NCBI GenBank assembly: GCA_002286715.1
Contig: NSJX01000016.1
Location: 70,414-134,413 of the forward strand
Source: Dentipellis sp. KUC8613
Taxonomy: Eukaryota; Basidiomycota; Agaricomycetes; Russulales; Hericiaceae
Direction: 5' to 3'
DNA: 64,000 bases
Both the position numbers and the translations under genes were made by a program. This document shows positions 34,519 to 46,182 of the stretch, in pieces. Numbering within the stretch: position 1 is the first letter of the stretch; each line of letters opens with the position of its first letter. The notes under the pieces were generated by a model. It was not told the DNA's origin and ran no database searches. It saw nothing but the letters and a program-made list of their open reading frames with translations.

Positions 34519-35404
34519 CAGAATACTGTGTACGGCATATACGTAGCTAACTATGGGCTCGCTGGCCTGACATCAAGGATGATTAATTCACATCATGCAC
34601 GACGAGCACTTGAATCAGCCACATGCATATGGTGCCGGTGTTGCCGCGGCTGTCGACAACCTAAACAGGACCGGGCGTCTGGGAGCCCTTAATTAAGAGG
34701 CTTCGTGAAAAACGTAGGAAGAGCTTGGGAAGGTTCCTGAGACGTTTTACTGACTAGAGCGAACCCATCTGGAGGCCTGGTCAAAAAATGTGGCCTTGTG
34801 ATCCAAGGGATCTACAAGCGGTGAATCATGGGCTCGAGCTTATCTCCGACCACTCTTGAATGAGCCTGGCGGTCAGCAGTCTTCTGAAGGATTTCGCTGT
34901 AATCCAGACGCTGAGGAATTGGGCGACGCCATGAGTCATACGCTATCACACCTTCCAACACTTACATTGATGTACGTATGTTGTACGTGATGGTCTTCAG
35001 CGCTCAGCAATTTGTATCTCCATTCGAATTGTACACACTGGTGATAGCGATGACGTGCAGAAAGAAGCGCGATAATGATCATGTCCAACTTGCTGGTCAT
35101 CGGCCTTCCAACAGTAAAAATCTAAATGCGAGACCGCCTTTGTGCTCGAGAGCGCCGTCGAAGATGGTCATGCGTGCTGAACAGTAGCTAGGCGTGGCCT
35201 ACGCAGGGCATGGAGACTTGCCGATGTTCGCCGTCTCATCACTCTCTTCAAGTTACCAAATCAGGCCTAGATAGTAATTGAGAACCACGTGTTTAGGAAC
35301 TTATCGCCTTGACGATGGCTGTCTTCGATTCTGACAGCGACCAACTGCTGCATCTTCGAGTCTCAGTATACAAACGACCATCCTATAAGCGACATCGTTT
35401 TCAG

Positions 35405-37342
35405 GATTCGTGGCCGCCACAACTCTTCTCTTCTATCCGGGATTTTCTCTGCTGTCCCTACGGCACTGCAACGGCGCACAAACATCGTGGGTCAGTACTA
35501 GATGGGCTAGCTCTTTGTCTTCTCTAACCCATCTCGGTCAGTTTGTTGCTTCTTACTCCATAGCAACCCATCTTTTCCCATCTTTTCGCCTGGCGTCAAG
35601 ATTCAATTCCTGTCAAAAAGTCAGGGATATAGTACGTGACCGCTCTTGTCGATCCAGGCGCCGCAGCCTCGGCTCGCTACGAGTTTACGTTCAGTCGAGG
35701 CAGGTGAGCCCACCCTGCATGCCGTTGGTAAGTACGATGATTCCTGCCTACGACCTCATGATAGCGCAGGGCTCCACATCACGTCCACCGGACCCGCGCA
35801 ACTTTCCGAGTTCGATGTTGATGATCCTACCTTGCTATGGGGTTCTGGCATACGCAGTGGATACCGCGTCCTTTTCGTCCGTGTTTTCTACGGCCCCGGG
35901 CCTCCCATCCACGTACATTCTTCTCCACCGTTACCGACGTTCACCCGATGACTCTCGATCGACAAGGCACTTGGCAGATTTCGCCACTAGATCCATACCC
36001 GCGCATTATCAAAACTCTATCGGGTATCCATCGGTTTCGCGTACTCCTCGGAGCAAGCGTATTTACACTAAATCACCAGATAGGACAGAGAGCGTTCTGC
36101 CAGCTGTATTAGCCTCAACTGATGTCCGAGGCTGGACCGTCTGCGATTCTATTGCAGGGATCTCTACCTTTCTGCCTTTGGTGGCGTATCATCGAGATAC
36201 CGGCGCTCTGCAAACTGGTCTGGGCTTTCCGGGCTGGGAAACTGTGCCTGGGGTAAACATCGCTGTACCGGTGAGAAGCTGAGATCCTCCGATCTGCCGT
36301 ATCCCTTCTTACTCACGGGGTCCAAGATTTGACTTTGATAGCTTCTTAATTATGGCTCCAACCCGCGAAGGTGCTGGAGCGCTGTCGTCGGAACATCCCT
36401 CTCACCAGATCTTTCTTTATCTCACAACAAATGCTTGCCTGGATTATGTACGCGTCAGCTGGATTGGCTTAAGAGCACGGAGCTTGGAGATGATCCTGTC
36501 ACCGTACCATGGTATTCCGCACGCCCACACATCTCGAATCTCTAGTGCCCTCTCCTGCGGAGCAGGTGCCGCAGTCCAGGACATGGTCGGGCCTTTTCAC
36601 CCTGGCTTTCCCAGATGCAGGACGTAGCACATACCAGGATATCTACGTGACCGCTGCAGAGACTGACGGCGACAGGTGGGGAGATAGCTGACTCGTGTCG
36701 ACGTGATATCACAGTCTGACGCGTCTCCACAGCCGGATGGATCTTTGGCCAGGGCACCTCTATGTTTACCTCAGCCAAAGGCGCGCGGGTCTACAGGACA
36801 TCGTGTCATGGGTCGCACATCACAGCCCACCTGTCTGTACATTCATGCCCGACAACCATCCCGATCCAGCCTATACCACGGCGAATCATGGGAATTTCTT
36901 GTCCTTTTCCCAACTTTTGCTTGATAACCAAATGGTGTGTCGTATACGTGGCAGACAGTCCCATGAGCTAACGGAAGCGGCTCCTCAGGTTGCCTTTGCT
37001 CCCTGGAATGCCCCGGACAGACTTCCGGGAGCAGGGATCATGATCTATCCGACACCCACATCGGGCTCAGTCCTCGTCGGCGCCATGTTTCTTTCGGGGC
37101 CGTTTCCAAACTTTATTACCTTTTCTCAACAAAGTTCTGCTTCCGGTTCTTCAATACAGTCCCCTCAGGCCGCACTCTACCAGACCGGCGGCGCATCATC
37201 CACATTCGGAACGCTGGAGCCCACTCTGACCTCGCCTTCTCAACGTCATCATCCCTACGGAGGCCCCGCGGAACAGAGCCTCACCGCTTCGTATCCGACT
37301 TCCTCCACACCGTGGCAGGGACCCAATCGAGGAGGGCGATGA
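35405..37342 (+). CDS. Many-exon protein with MED25 ACID/PTOV-like C-terminal half
   Basis: The 5' end is unresolved. Exons that join cleanly are 35405-35486, 35564-35631, 35695-35727, 35770-35912, 35978-36023, 36080-36270, 36342-36503, 36566-36675, 36715-36934 and 36989-37342, all with GT-AG introns of 39-77 bases. The N-terminal half reads, for example, NPSFPIFSPGVKIQFLSKSQ, LSEFDVDDPTLLWGSGIRSG and DSIAGISTFLPLVAYHRDTG. The second half begins PQSRTWSGLFTLAFPDAGRS, then SRMDLWPGHLYVYLSQRRAG, then NQMVAFAPWNAPDRLPGAGI and SVLVGAMFLSGPFPNFITFS. Order and spacing resemble the activator-binding beta-barrel of Mediator subunit MED25 (WSG…WP.KL…MVQF…VLML…MGLIP). A Ser/Pro-rich tail follows. The exon model is fairly firm. 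The fold assignment is inference. Confidence 0.55.
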
Positions 37343-37732
37343 GAGCGATTCTCCTCGATCGCCCGAAGGCGACAAGTCAGCAAGCCCGAGCCTTCGTAGC
37401 CATGTTGGACCATAGTGTCCCACCAGCGCGCCGGTTGACACGATCTCATACCCATTTCGCCTTTACGCCGTTTTTCCCTGCCTCGGATACCCCATATATA
37501 CCCACCCGTCTCGTTTCTACTTTGACTTACCTATCTTGTATTATTGCTGTATCGATCATTGCTGATGTCTTATGTAGGTGTTTCGCCGGTATCCAACGTT
37601 CGGCTCGTCGTGAAGGATCATTATCATTAATACAACTGTCCTTGTCGCTAGTGTAATTCTACATCGTAGTATAACGCAAATTCTCTCTCGGGCCGATATA
37701 TGGGGATGTCCAGATAAGTACTTCAGGCAGTA

Positions 37733-38590
37733 CGGCCTTCTGTTTCCTTCTTATCTTGTTGAAGAAGTAATCCCTCCTTCTCTTGTTTATATTGCCTCGG
37801 AAGGAATGCTAATCCCAGTCCATACAATGCCCAGAAGATCTGCTCAGCATGTAAGTGAATGGCTTATAGGGATGAAAGACATGGTTTACGATGATCAGAG
37901 CTAGCCAAGCATGCTTGGCAGACATTGGGACGGGGTGTAAGTTTCCCGTGACGAATGCCCATTCCGTATAAAGACCGTAATGGACCTATTTGAGAGAGTA
38001 AGCTCTATAGCGATGAACGGGCGAGCAGATATTCTGACCTGATATGCGGCAAGAGCGAGGATCGCAATACCCAGGATAGCGTGAAGGTAGTTTTGAGGGG
38101 GGCGATGGACAACAAAAATGGAAGGCGTGCGGACGAAGTGAATGAAGGCTCCCATGAAAAGCTGGACAAGGTATAAAATCAAGAGAGCGAGTCCAATTTT
38201 CTGATGATTGACAAATCGAATTGAATGGGACGAAAATCCGCAACAAAGTAAGATCACATACCTGATGCCTATCCTTAAAGTGACCGCCAGTAAAGCTCTG
38301 CGACGTCGTTTGGTGCCCTAATGCCCATCCAGCGAAAATAAGAGGTCCAGAGATGATGAAGTTGGTAATCCAATGCGCAAACCACCATCTAGTAGCTTGT
38401 TAGAACAACCATAAGTCTCCAACATGAAAGCGTGTATTCAGACGCACCCATTTGAGAATGTGCGAACATGTCTAGCCACGAGGACGCCGAGAGGTAGAAA
38501 TATTAAAAAGGCGATGGAAGATATCAGTCCATGGTTTCGGGCCTTTTTCTCGAGGTCAGTCAGCGGCAGAGAGATAGTTGGGGAAGACAT
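37733..38590 (-). CDS. Cytochrome b561-type membrane protein
   Basis: Predicted di-heme b561 membrane protein moving electrons across a membrane. The start at 38590 (MSSPTISLPLTDLEKKARNH) was chosen for position and a TATA-like TTATAA about 65 bases upstream. An in-frame ATG at 38629 is possible. Hydrophobic segments in order: HGLISSIAFLIFLPLGVLVA, WWFAHWITNFIISGPLIFAG, KIGLALLILYLVQLFMGAFI, YLHAILGIAILALAAYQV, and IIIFWALYGLGLAFLPRQY. Histidines sit at helix ends (NHG, FAHW, LGHQ, YLHA, AKHAW) as expected for heme ligands. The last intron (donor GTAAAC) gives a charged tail. No DOMON domain is fused, unlike many fungal relatives. Confidence 0.82.
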
Positions 38591-39274
38591 GGCGGGATTG
38601 GAAGTAGATGCTGAGACGAAAGCAAGCACTCACCGGGATAGAGCAGTGGTGCGCTTATAAGGCTGCTTGGGAACATGATGTTTCCCATGCAGAGTGTTCT
38701 CTCTGGGCTAGTACAACACCTGGAAAAGGCGTCTTCTGATTGGTCGTCAGATGTCTGCGGGCAGGCTGCGGAACCTGTTCAGGAAGGGAAACTCTCAGCA
38801 GATCGTGAGCAACTCCCACCAGACGAAACACTTCGAGATCGGCACATTACACTTGTCATACCAACTGGACTTGCTTTGCACAGCTTGGCGCTTACCGGCA
38901 GCTATCAATCACAGTCCTCGATCGCTTTGAAGGCTCGTAACGGAATTCCGCAGCAGCGTTCGTTCGATCCAGAGATGTACCAGGGTCAAGACCACACCAT
39001 GTGGCCGAGAACGCCGATGTTCCTTTTGGGCATTTGAGCATCGATCGTGCTTAGGAGGGTTCAGCAACTCTCACCGAGTCCAAGTACCAGGATTATCGAC
39101 GTCTGGAGTCGCGTGTCAACTCTTCGGTTGAATATCGTAAAACGAACTCGAACCTGCGGGGGAACTCTGTGAACTACATAGCATAATCGACTGCGACTCA
39201 TGAGAACGATTCCCAACTACGGACAAATCAAAAATACAGCGGAAAAACCTGTCAGACAAATTACACACTCGCAG
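38591..39274. other. Intergenic region
   Basis: Promoter of the b561 gene and 3' trailer of the kinesin gene, both minus strand. A 120-codon plus-strand frame at 38675-39037 lacks any motif. I leave it out. Confidence 0.45.
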
Positions 39275-42200
39275 CTACGCCCCACTGCGGATATTCGCAG
39301 CTGCCTTCCCCTTCTTTGTAGGAGCGGATGGTGCCCACTCGTCATCGCTGTCTGCAGCTCGCTTCTTCCTATTCCGCGGCTTCTTTGGTGTCGTCGCCGC
39401 GTCGTCTCCGCTTTCATGTGCATTGCCACTCCTTCCCAGCTTCCGCGGACTGTTCGTGACTTCCAATAGATTCTCCACCGTATCGTCATCATCGCTATCG
39501 GCTGGGTTGACACTCGCAGCACCCTGAGAGCCAGTGTTCTCAGAGCCACGGTTGCTATCACCCTTGGCCTTACGCGACCTAGACTTCTTGGATTTGGCTT
39601 TCCTTGGTCTTTTGGGCGACGGTTGAAATTCTGTGCCATTCTTCACTGCCCATTCGATCTCGATGATCCTACACATATCCATCGCAGCGTGCACACGTAG
39701 GCCAGAAGCACGAATAACAAAGGAATGTGAAGATTACGCCATCAGCGGGTAAGTTTATACAAAAAGACTTGAATGACGAAGAGTATCCACCTCTCTTTCA
39801 GCTTGACGTTGTCAGGTACGTAAGCCTCCGCTCTGCGATAAAGATCCAGCGCATTTTGGAGGTCTCCCCTAACGGACTGCATTCAGGACATGCACATGCA
39901 AATATGACAGGATCCAACGCACTTCTCCGAGTGGGCTCTAGCGAGAGCGACGTAAGCACGACCTGTCTTCTTCCGGGAGACTGGAGACAGGCCTTCTTTG
40001 AGCGTGAGCTCCTTGTTGCCTCGCTCGCTAGTAGGATAGATGTAAGGTAGGCCACTACTTGGTGACATGCATCACATATTACTTACTATTTACTCTCCAA
40101 GTCCTGAAGTCGTTTTCGCAACTCGTTGTCAAGATCTTGGTGTCGTTTGAGGAGGGGAGTGAGCAACCCAGAGGGAAGCTGAGGCGACTCTTGTTGCTTA
40201 GGCTCAGCTTCCGCCCTTTCTCGAACACGGCGCTCCTCCTCTTCTTTCAAACGCTCCTCTAACCGTCGAGCGACTTCGGCTTCCACCGCCTTTGAGATCT
40301 GGATGGGAGATACAATGAAGATTCCTGGTTTGTTGAACTGGTCGATTTCTTACTCACCCTGTCGTCGATCTCTTTCTCGGAAAGATTCAATCCTTGGCTG
40401 TCTCTATGGCTGTGAACTGTGCCTATACGACTCTCCCTCCGCTTGCTCGCCCCGGGATAAGGCGCAGATCCTCCTATGGCGGAGACGCGAGGAACACGTG
40501 AAGGTCCTGCCAACCCGGGCAGCGAGCCCGCATTCCGCGAAGATACGATCGATGGTCGCGAGGGACCTGCAACAGTCTGAATGGGCAAGGACGCAGGCTT
40601 GCTTGCAGGAATTGGTGCCTGTATGGCCGCAAAATGAGGCTTTGGTGCTGGCCTGTTATCTGTAACATGATGTTAGTGGTGCCAAGCAAGAGCAAAGGTT
40701 CGCAAGCGTGCCTCGCTCATTGATCACTGGCTTATTCTCGATATTCTTCGTTCGGACAGCGAAGCTACGTGAACTCCATGTCACAACCTCAAAACCTACA
40801 TAACAAAGGGGCGGCGCTCACTTAAGTGTATTGAGGGTGTCTTGTCGAAACTTTGATCCTGGTGCTAGGTTGCAGATGAGTAAGCCAACGGATGCGCCGC
40901 CGAGCGCATCCTGCAGAATCCTTGTTAACTTCGAATTGCGGTAAGGGATTCGAGGCTAGATGGAACATTTATAGCGTGAAGTCGTCACAGACGTAGTTTG
41001 AATGAATGTACATACTGCGCCTTGATTCAGTGCATGGACGACTTGCCCGAGGACACTGAGAGACTTATTAATAGCTGCAGATTCTGCCATCCTGGATGGA
41101 TCATTTCCAGTAAGCTGAGCACATCCGTCAGCTTATTCAGACTCTGATGAATAGCAGGGGCTACCTTGTTGTTTTCTGAGCCTGCAAGGTCAACGAGATT
41201 GATTTTGCCAGTAATGACTATTGAGGGGAGTCGGTCACCTGGCCGCTGACCACCAAGACTAGGCTGCTTACTCTTGTTTTCCGCTTGGTGAACCATCTTC
41301 ACTTCTATAGTCACAATGGCATGTGACCGGGAAGATGCCCTGTTCAATAGTGTGGCGCCTACAGATCGCTGTTTGTTCGCCATACTATTACGCACAACTA
41401 ATTCAGGAGGTCTACAGGACTTTCATGATAAACTCACGCACGAGTACAGCTTCTCGAACTCTTCGGCCGATTCAATTGGAGTCGAATTGAGATTGGCAAC
41501 GAACACTTGGCCTGCGTCATTCTCTCTGACGGGCAATTTCTGCGCCTAGATATGGAAGAGAACCATTTAAACGGTCAAGGCCGATTCGCTCCCCCGTATC
41601 ATCAAACGGAGGGTACGACTCACGTTGTCCCGGTCAACCATGAGGTCGTAGACTTCGTCCTTGTATATCTCCATATACGAGACGGAAATGCTTGTTTCGC
41701 GCTGTTCTATGGATGTTCTACGCTCGAAAAGGGCCTTTATGACGAATGCATTGAGATCCTTTCTTTAAAAGAGATGTCTTTAAAAACACGTACCCTGACG
41801 ACCCGGGGGATGACCCCCGGATCAATCTTCGTGCCCTGCATAGTGTGCGTCTTCCCCGAAGATGTCACGCCGTATGCGAAAATAGTCACTGTCTGAATAC
41901 GCAAGGAAGTTGAGTCACACATCAGGACCATTAATCGGTTCAGTGCAATGTCATCCACGTACTACTCCACCATAAACAACATTAATTAATGGCTCTACGT
42001 CATTATGAAAGATATCTTCTTGGGTTGAAGTATGGTCATAGCATGAGGCGATTCTAGATACCAGTAACAATGCCGCCCTGTAAGCCAAGTTAATGCAGCA
42101 GTCAGAATGAGGCACCTACGGAAACCTGAAAACCTGTGAATTGTCCCGCGGATTGGTGACGCATACGCAGGAAGGCCCGTCGTCACCAGGTTCAACTCGA

Positions 42201-42277
42201 ACACCCTCATCGAGGAGCTCGCCCTTGATGGAGGGGCGCAGCCGTGCGGCAATCTTGACCTTGTGAGAATTCGCCAT
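39275..42277 (-). CDS. Kinesin-10-like motor (KIF22/Kid type) with TPR-like tail
   Basis: N-terminal kinesin motor predicted to act on spindle microtubules and chromosomes. The ATG at 42277 starts [20 protein letters not shown]. About a dozen exons are needed. Motor motifs are complete: P-loop in [35 protein letters not shown], switch I in [18 protein letters not shown], switch II in [13 protein letters not shown], and [23 protein letters not shown]22 is the closest family by order and motif wording (PGVIPR, VGAT.LN, NIA/NLAP). Next come a Pro/Ser linker, a short Glu/Arg coiled coil ([19 protein letters not shown]), and a segment resembling one TPR unit ([12 protein letters not shown] then [19 protein letters not shown]). 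The tail is basic and nuclear-like with [17 protein letters not shown]. Confidence 0.88.
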
Positions 42278-42553
42278 CAGTGCTATGCAGTTATAGCATT
42301 TAATGAGTGAGAAGGTTTTGGGTATCTGAGTCGCTGTGAAGAAGGTTGTAGAGCCACAACAGCCGCCAAAAGCCAACGTGAAAGCTTGGTTGGCGGACTT
42401 CGAACACGACGCGTTTGGACCATGTGACCGCGAACAAGACTTGTACTTGAATTTGATTCCACCTAATGCTTAGTTTACAGCGCCTACGAATGCGTACATC
42501 TGCTACAGTATCGGCCCAGTAGGGGGCGCACAAGAAATATACACAGGTACATA

Positions 42554-43830
42554 TCACATCCATCGGTACAACGAACGTCGGACATGTGTCAAAATAGACG
42601 ATATCATACCAGGAGCGTCGTTTGCTTGCGCATAGGCCATCACTACAGCTCGCAAATCGAGTTCATCGACCCCTTCGATACGTGCGTCGGCTAGTTGACT
42701 CGTATTCGGAAGGAACAGCAGGACGATTGTAACCTTCCGCAGGCCACCCTTCTGTGTTGCAGACACTTGAGTCCGGAACAGGTACGTCAGCCGTATCTCG
42801 TTTTCAGACACTGAGCGGGAAGAGTGTATAGAAAGCCAGGTACGATGTAATGCTAGTTGGGCGGTATACCTACGAATCCTCTTTCAGCACTAGGATACCT
42901 CGGCCAATGAAAGAACACGTACCAATCGTTGAGACCAATCACTCGTCCATCCTCGGCTTCGTCTCGAACTTGTATTGCGCTGACTTCCTTTTCAACCTCC
43001 GCCTTCTCGATCCGAAGTCGCTCCACTTCCTTCGCACCCTCTCTCACTCTTTCCTTCACCTTGGTCACCTGATCGTTCGCATGCTGGAGTTCGTCTTCTA
43101 GCATTTGCATGTCTGTTACTTGAAGCGCAAGCTTGTCCTCTGCGGCAGGAATTGTTAAGCGAGGGTGAGGGTGGGCTTGGCGCAGTCTTTTGATCGCAAG
43201 GCGTGCGTCAAGAATACTTTGTGTGAGCGTCACAGTCTCATTCGTCAAATCTCTGGCTTTGTTATAATCTAACGCAATGTGAGTGTTTGCGGTTGAGATG
43301 TGAGGGCGGACCGACCATGCTCCACCAATGGTGCCAACCGTCTGATATCGTCGTACTTCTCTGCGAGCCTCAACTTTGCCGCTTTTAATGTCTCTTTCTT
43401 TCGTTGGTTGCTGAGGCGTAGATCGTTATTGTCATCTGCTGTGATTGCAGGAGCTTCATCGTTCACGATTGTCTTCACATACTTGTCTTTCGCGTTTTGC
43501 TCTAGGTATTGGAACTTGAGCTTACGGAGAAAAGACTGCCAGTAGCAGTGCGTATGAGGGCAGGTGATGCAGATAGCGAGCATGCTGAGACGGTACCATT
43601 TGATCTGCGACATCAGCCGCTATTGCAGAAGGGGGCCTTTTACTAGCATTGGAGCTTTCGCCCCGAGTGATCGACCACTCTTCAAGGCCATCAATTGCTT
43701 TTGTATTGAACTGGTCTCGCGACTCAAGAAGGTGAAGACGCGTCTTCTCGAATGATGTCCGCAAATTTTTTGCGTCGTCAAGATTATGCTGGTGAAGAAG
43801 TGTTTCGTTCGTGGTATTGGTATTAGGCAT
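42554..43830 (-). CDS. Sos7-like kinetochore coiled-coil protein
   Basis: The probable family is fungal Sos7/Kre28, coiled-coil proteins of the outer kinetochore that bind the Spc105/Spc7 (KNL1) subunit. The start at 43830 gives MPNTNTTNETLLHQHNLDDA. A conserved motif is formed across an intron: QMSFLRKLKFQYLEQNAKDK. Long coiled coils follow (RKKETLKAAKLRLAEKYDDI and KVKERVREGAKEVERLRIEK). A C-terminal globular part reads ENEIRLTYLFRTQVSATQKG and ends …ISSILTHVRRSLYRWM. One splice junction near 42800-42900 could not be resolved cleanly. The family call rests on motif resemblance and architecture. A generic coiled-coil protein is the alternative. Confidence 0.6.
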
Positions 43831-44270
43831 CGCGGGAAGAGGACGGCACTTGGGGTATCGGGGGTGAGAGTATGAAGCAAGTGAAGTCTCCGACGCGAGG
43901 TTGTTGAACAATGAATGCGAAACGCGTCGCGACACGTCAATCACGTGCATGATAGCGATACGAAATTCTCTTTTGGCATGCGCACCGACAAGTCTGTTTC
44001 AATCGGAAGCTTCAGTTCGCTCAATGCTCAGATTGATGACCGAAGGTGCCAGCTGCCTCTCGCCGTCACTGGTCTACTATCTACAGGTATACGACACTTG
44101 GTCTGCATAGGAGTTTACGGCGCTACCAATGGACGTTGACAAGTCCGCGTTTGCCCTGGATGAGTTGATGTCGTGTAATTAGTCGCGATTAAGGAGATAA
44201 CGAGGCACTGTGTGTTTAAGAATAAAGTCCACGAGGCAGTATAATGAAGGATGTGTTGCATTGCAGGCGC
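43831..44270. other. Spacer between two minus-strand genes
   Basis: Promoter of the Sos7-like gene and 3' trailer of the mL41 gene. No supported coding frame. Confidence 0.45.
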
Positions 44271-44756
44271 TCAGGAAGAGCCGGCGTCAACAGTGTTTAG
44301 TCGCGGTACGGTGGCGAAATAATGCTCTCCGGTCATACCACCTCGAGGAAGTTTACCATAAACCTCCTTCTTCTGCGCGTTCGTGAGCTTCACATCGAGG
44401 TGCACATATGGTTTGAGCTTTGAATGGAAGGTTGGTCAGTGGTGATCCAACGAAAAAGGAATGCCGGCGTACTGGTGAATTATTGATTTCTTCTACGGGA
44501 GGGGCGACAAAGAAGCGAACTCGTTCATCCACAAGACGATATTTAGCTTTCCCAGAGACGACATGTTTTCCAGGGGCACCGGTGCGGTGTCCACCAGGCA
44601 GGTATGCTTGTCGCGTGCCTAACATAGATATATACGTCAGACTGTTTGTGGCTTCAGTTCAGAAGGGGAGTCACCTTTGTAAAAGTCTTTATTCCCTCGT
44701 TTTGGAGTCAGAGCACGCCGGGAAGCTTTAGAGAGGCATGCAAGCGTAGGGAACAT
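44271..44756 (-). CDS. Mitochondrial ribosomal protein mL41 (MRPL27 family)
   Basis: Large-subunit mitoribosome protein. Three exons starting at the ATG at 44756 give about 125 residues. The N-terminus (MFPTLACLSKASRRALTPKR) is a typical mitochondrial targeting sequence. The family core follows: GNKDFYKGTRQAYLPGGHRT, KYRLVDERVRFFVAPPVEEI, then NNSPLKPYVHLDVKLT. Introns have plain GT-AG borders. Length and motif order match fungal MRPL27/mL41, in which the NFPLKPYV-type motif is diagnostic. Confidence 0.88.
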
Positions 44757-45591
44757 GACTGTAGTCGAGAGGAGAGGCCTAAGCAATGGAGTGACGTGAC
44801 GGTGACGACGCAAGGGGACTCAAGTGACTGTGACCCGCGTTGGACACGTGCGGACGTTCCGAAATTTCCTGGCGAGTCGGAAGTCTTTCGCGAGATCCTG
44901 ACAGCCCACACTCAAAGCGCCTGTCCAGTCAAGCACTGTATCCTGGGCAATTTGCGTCTACATAATCCACACATCGCGATTCACAAAGCAAGCTTCGAGA
45001 CGGGGCCAGCGTTGTCACTCGATATCAGCATCTTGAGCACCAGCTAGATATTTTCTGGGCATCTGCCAGTATTCTTCACAGACCCTAGCAAAATACAATG
45101 CTTCAATTTTCATCCTCTGGTTTCTATGCATTCCGAGCGCATTGCCATCCCCCGACGTACCCGACCACCTGTGCCTGTTGCAAAACCGAATGTCATGAGC
45201 GGACGAAGAATGGCCCCGATCGAACTGTTTTTTAGTGGATATCGGGCGAATATGCATCTCCGTAGGTCCGTCATCTTTCATACCAGGTACATCCGGCTTA
45301 ATGACTGTCTGCTTATCCTGCAGCAGGATCTTCCTTTGCATGTGGTGACTGGATGATTCCCAGCACTCAGCCCCTGAGAGCTGGAGCCCGTATTGAAGAC
45401 ACCATTTTCGGGTAACGAGCTTCACTATTTCCTTCTGCAGCTACTAAAAATCATAGACGATTTGCAGGTCTCTGGCTTGAAGGTCGACGGCCCGAGGTAC
45501 TTGGAGCGACACTCACCCGGTGGGTGAAAACGGAGATTAGATTTTCTGAATCTGATTACGCGGGCGTCTGTTGTCGGCCCCCCTTGATCAT

Positions 45592-45833
45592 ATCAGATAA
45601 GCGTCGTCCTTGGCGCAGTATTCTTATCTGGGCTTCGTAGCATCCCATAGCGATGTACGAAAAAGTACCAAACTATCAGCGCGTTACTGCCAACCTCAGT
45701 ACTTCACCTGAACGCACAAGATCTCGTATTGGAGAAGGCAAGCACAATGGGTTGTTGATGGTTGCCATTGACATATCTTATCTGACAAGAGCCCCGACCG
45801 TGATCGGTGACGTGCTACCCGGTCTTATCTGAT
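45592..45833. promoter_or_regulatory. Cluster of iron-type GATA-factor sites
   Basis: ATCAGATAA occurs exactly at 45592-45600, and its reverse complement TTATCTGAT at 45825-45833. Near-matches are TTATCTGGG at 45624-45632 and TTATCTGAC at 45778-45786. ATC[A/T]GATAA is the established site of the fungal iron-sensing GATA repressors (Urbs1, SreA, Sre1). The cluster ends 350 bases before the ferric reductase start. Confidence 0.7.
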
Positions 45834-46089
45834 ATCACCATGCTGTTGATCTCAAGTTCCACAAGCCTCTTTTCTCTTGGAAGATCCCTTCTTGACCTTC
45901 CTCCGGTTCTTCACCGCCAAAATTATCCATTCTGGTGACTCCCGCGTGGCAAGATTACCCGCTTCATGGCCAGTCTCGCGTGCTTTTGAGCGAGTCTGCA
46001 TCCAATCCGGTCGTCTGGACTCGGAGGATTGTGATATGCCGCGCCTTGGCCGCTCTTCGTTTTCAGGGCCCTCTACTGGCTAGCCCCAC

Positions 46090-46096
46090 CTATAAA
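46090..46096 (+). promoter_or_regulatory. TATA box of the ferric reductase gene
   Basis: TATAAAG lies 93 bases upstream of the ATG at 46183. Confidence 0.5.
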
Positions 46097-46182
46097 GTCA
46101 TCCGGCGTTCTGGGTAGCAAGGCCGTCCCCTCCCATCGCCCACAGTTCATTGTATCTTCCACTTCGGACGCGAACCCCAGGC

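Larger units (their letters stand above)
33123..35404. other. Gene-poor region of about 2.3 kb
   Basis: The left end is the TUP1 promoter. The rest has no gene with motif support. The most coding-like part is the minus strand at about 34157-34518, described separately, next to a long hairpin. The right end precedes the MED25-like gene, whose first exon was not found and may lie here. Confidence 0.45.
44757..46182. other. Divergent intergenic region of about 1.4 kb
   Basis: The spacer lies between the mL41 gene (minus) and the ferric reductase (plus). A 136-codon minus-strand frame at 45015-45425 (ending …CEEYWQMPRKYLAGAQDADI…) has no recognised family or splice support. The right half carries a cluster of GATA-factor sites. 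Confidence 0.5.

Noticed and set aside
38675..39037. 120-codon plus-strand frame between the b561 and kinesin genes
   Set aside because: No family resemblance, no promoter or splice support.
45015..45425. 136-codon minus-strand frame before the ferric reductase
   Set aside because: Plausible composition but no motif and no exon partners. Mentioned only in the spacer entry.
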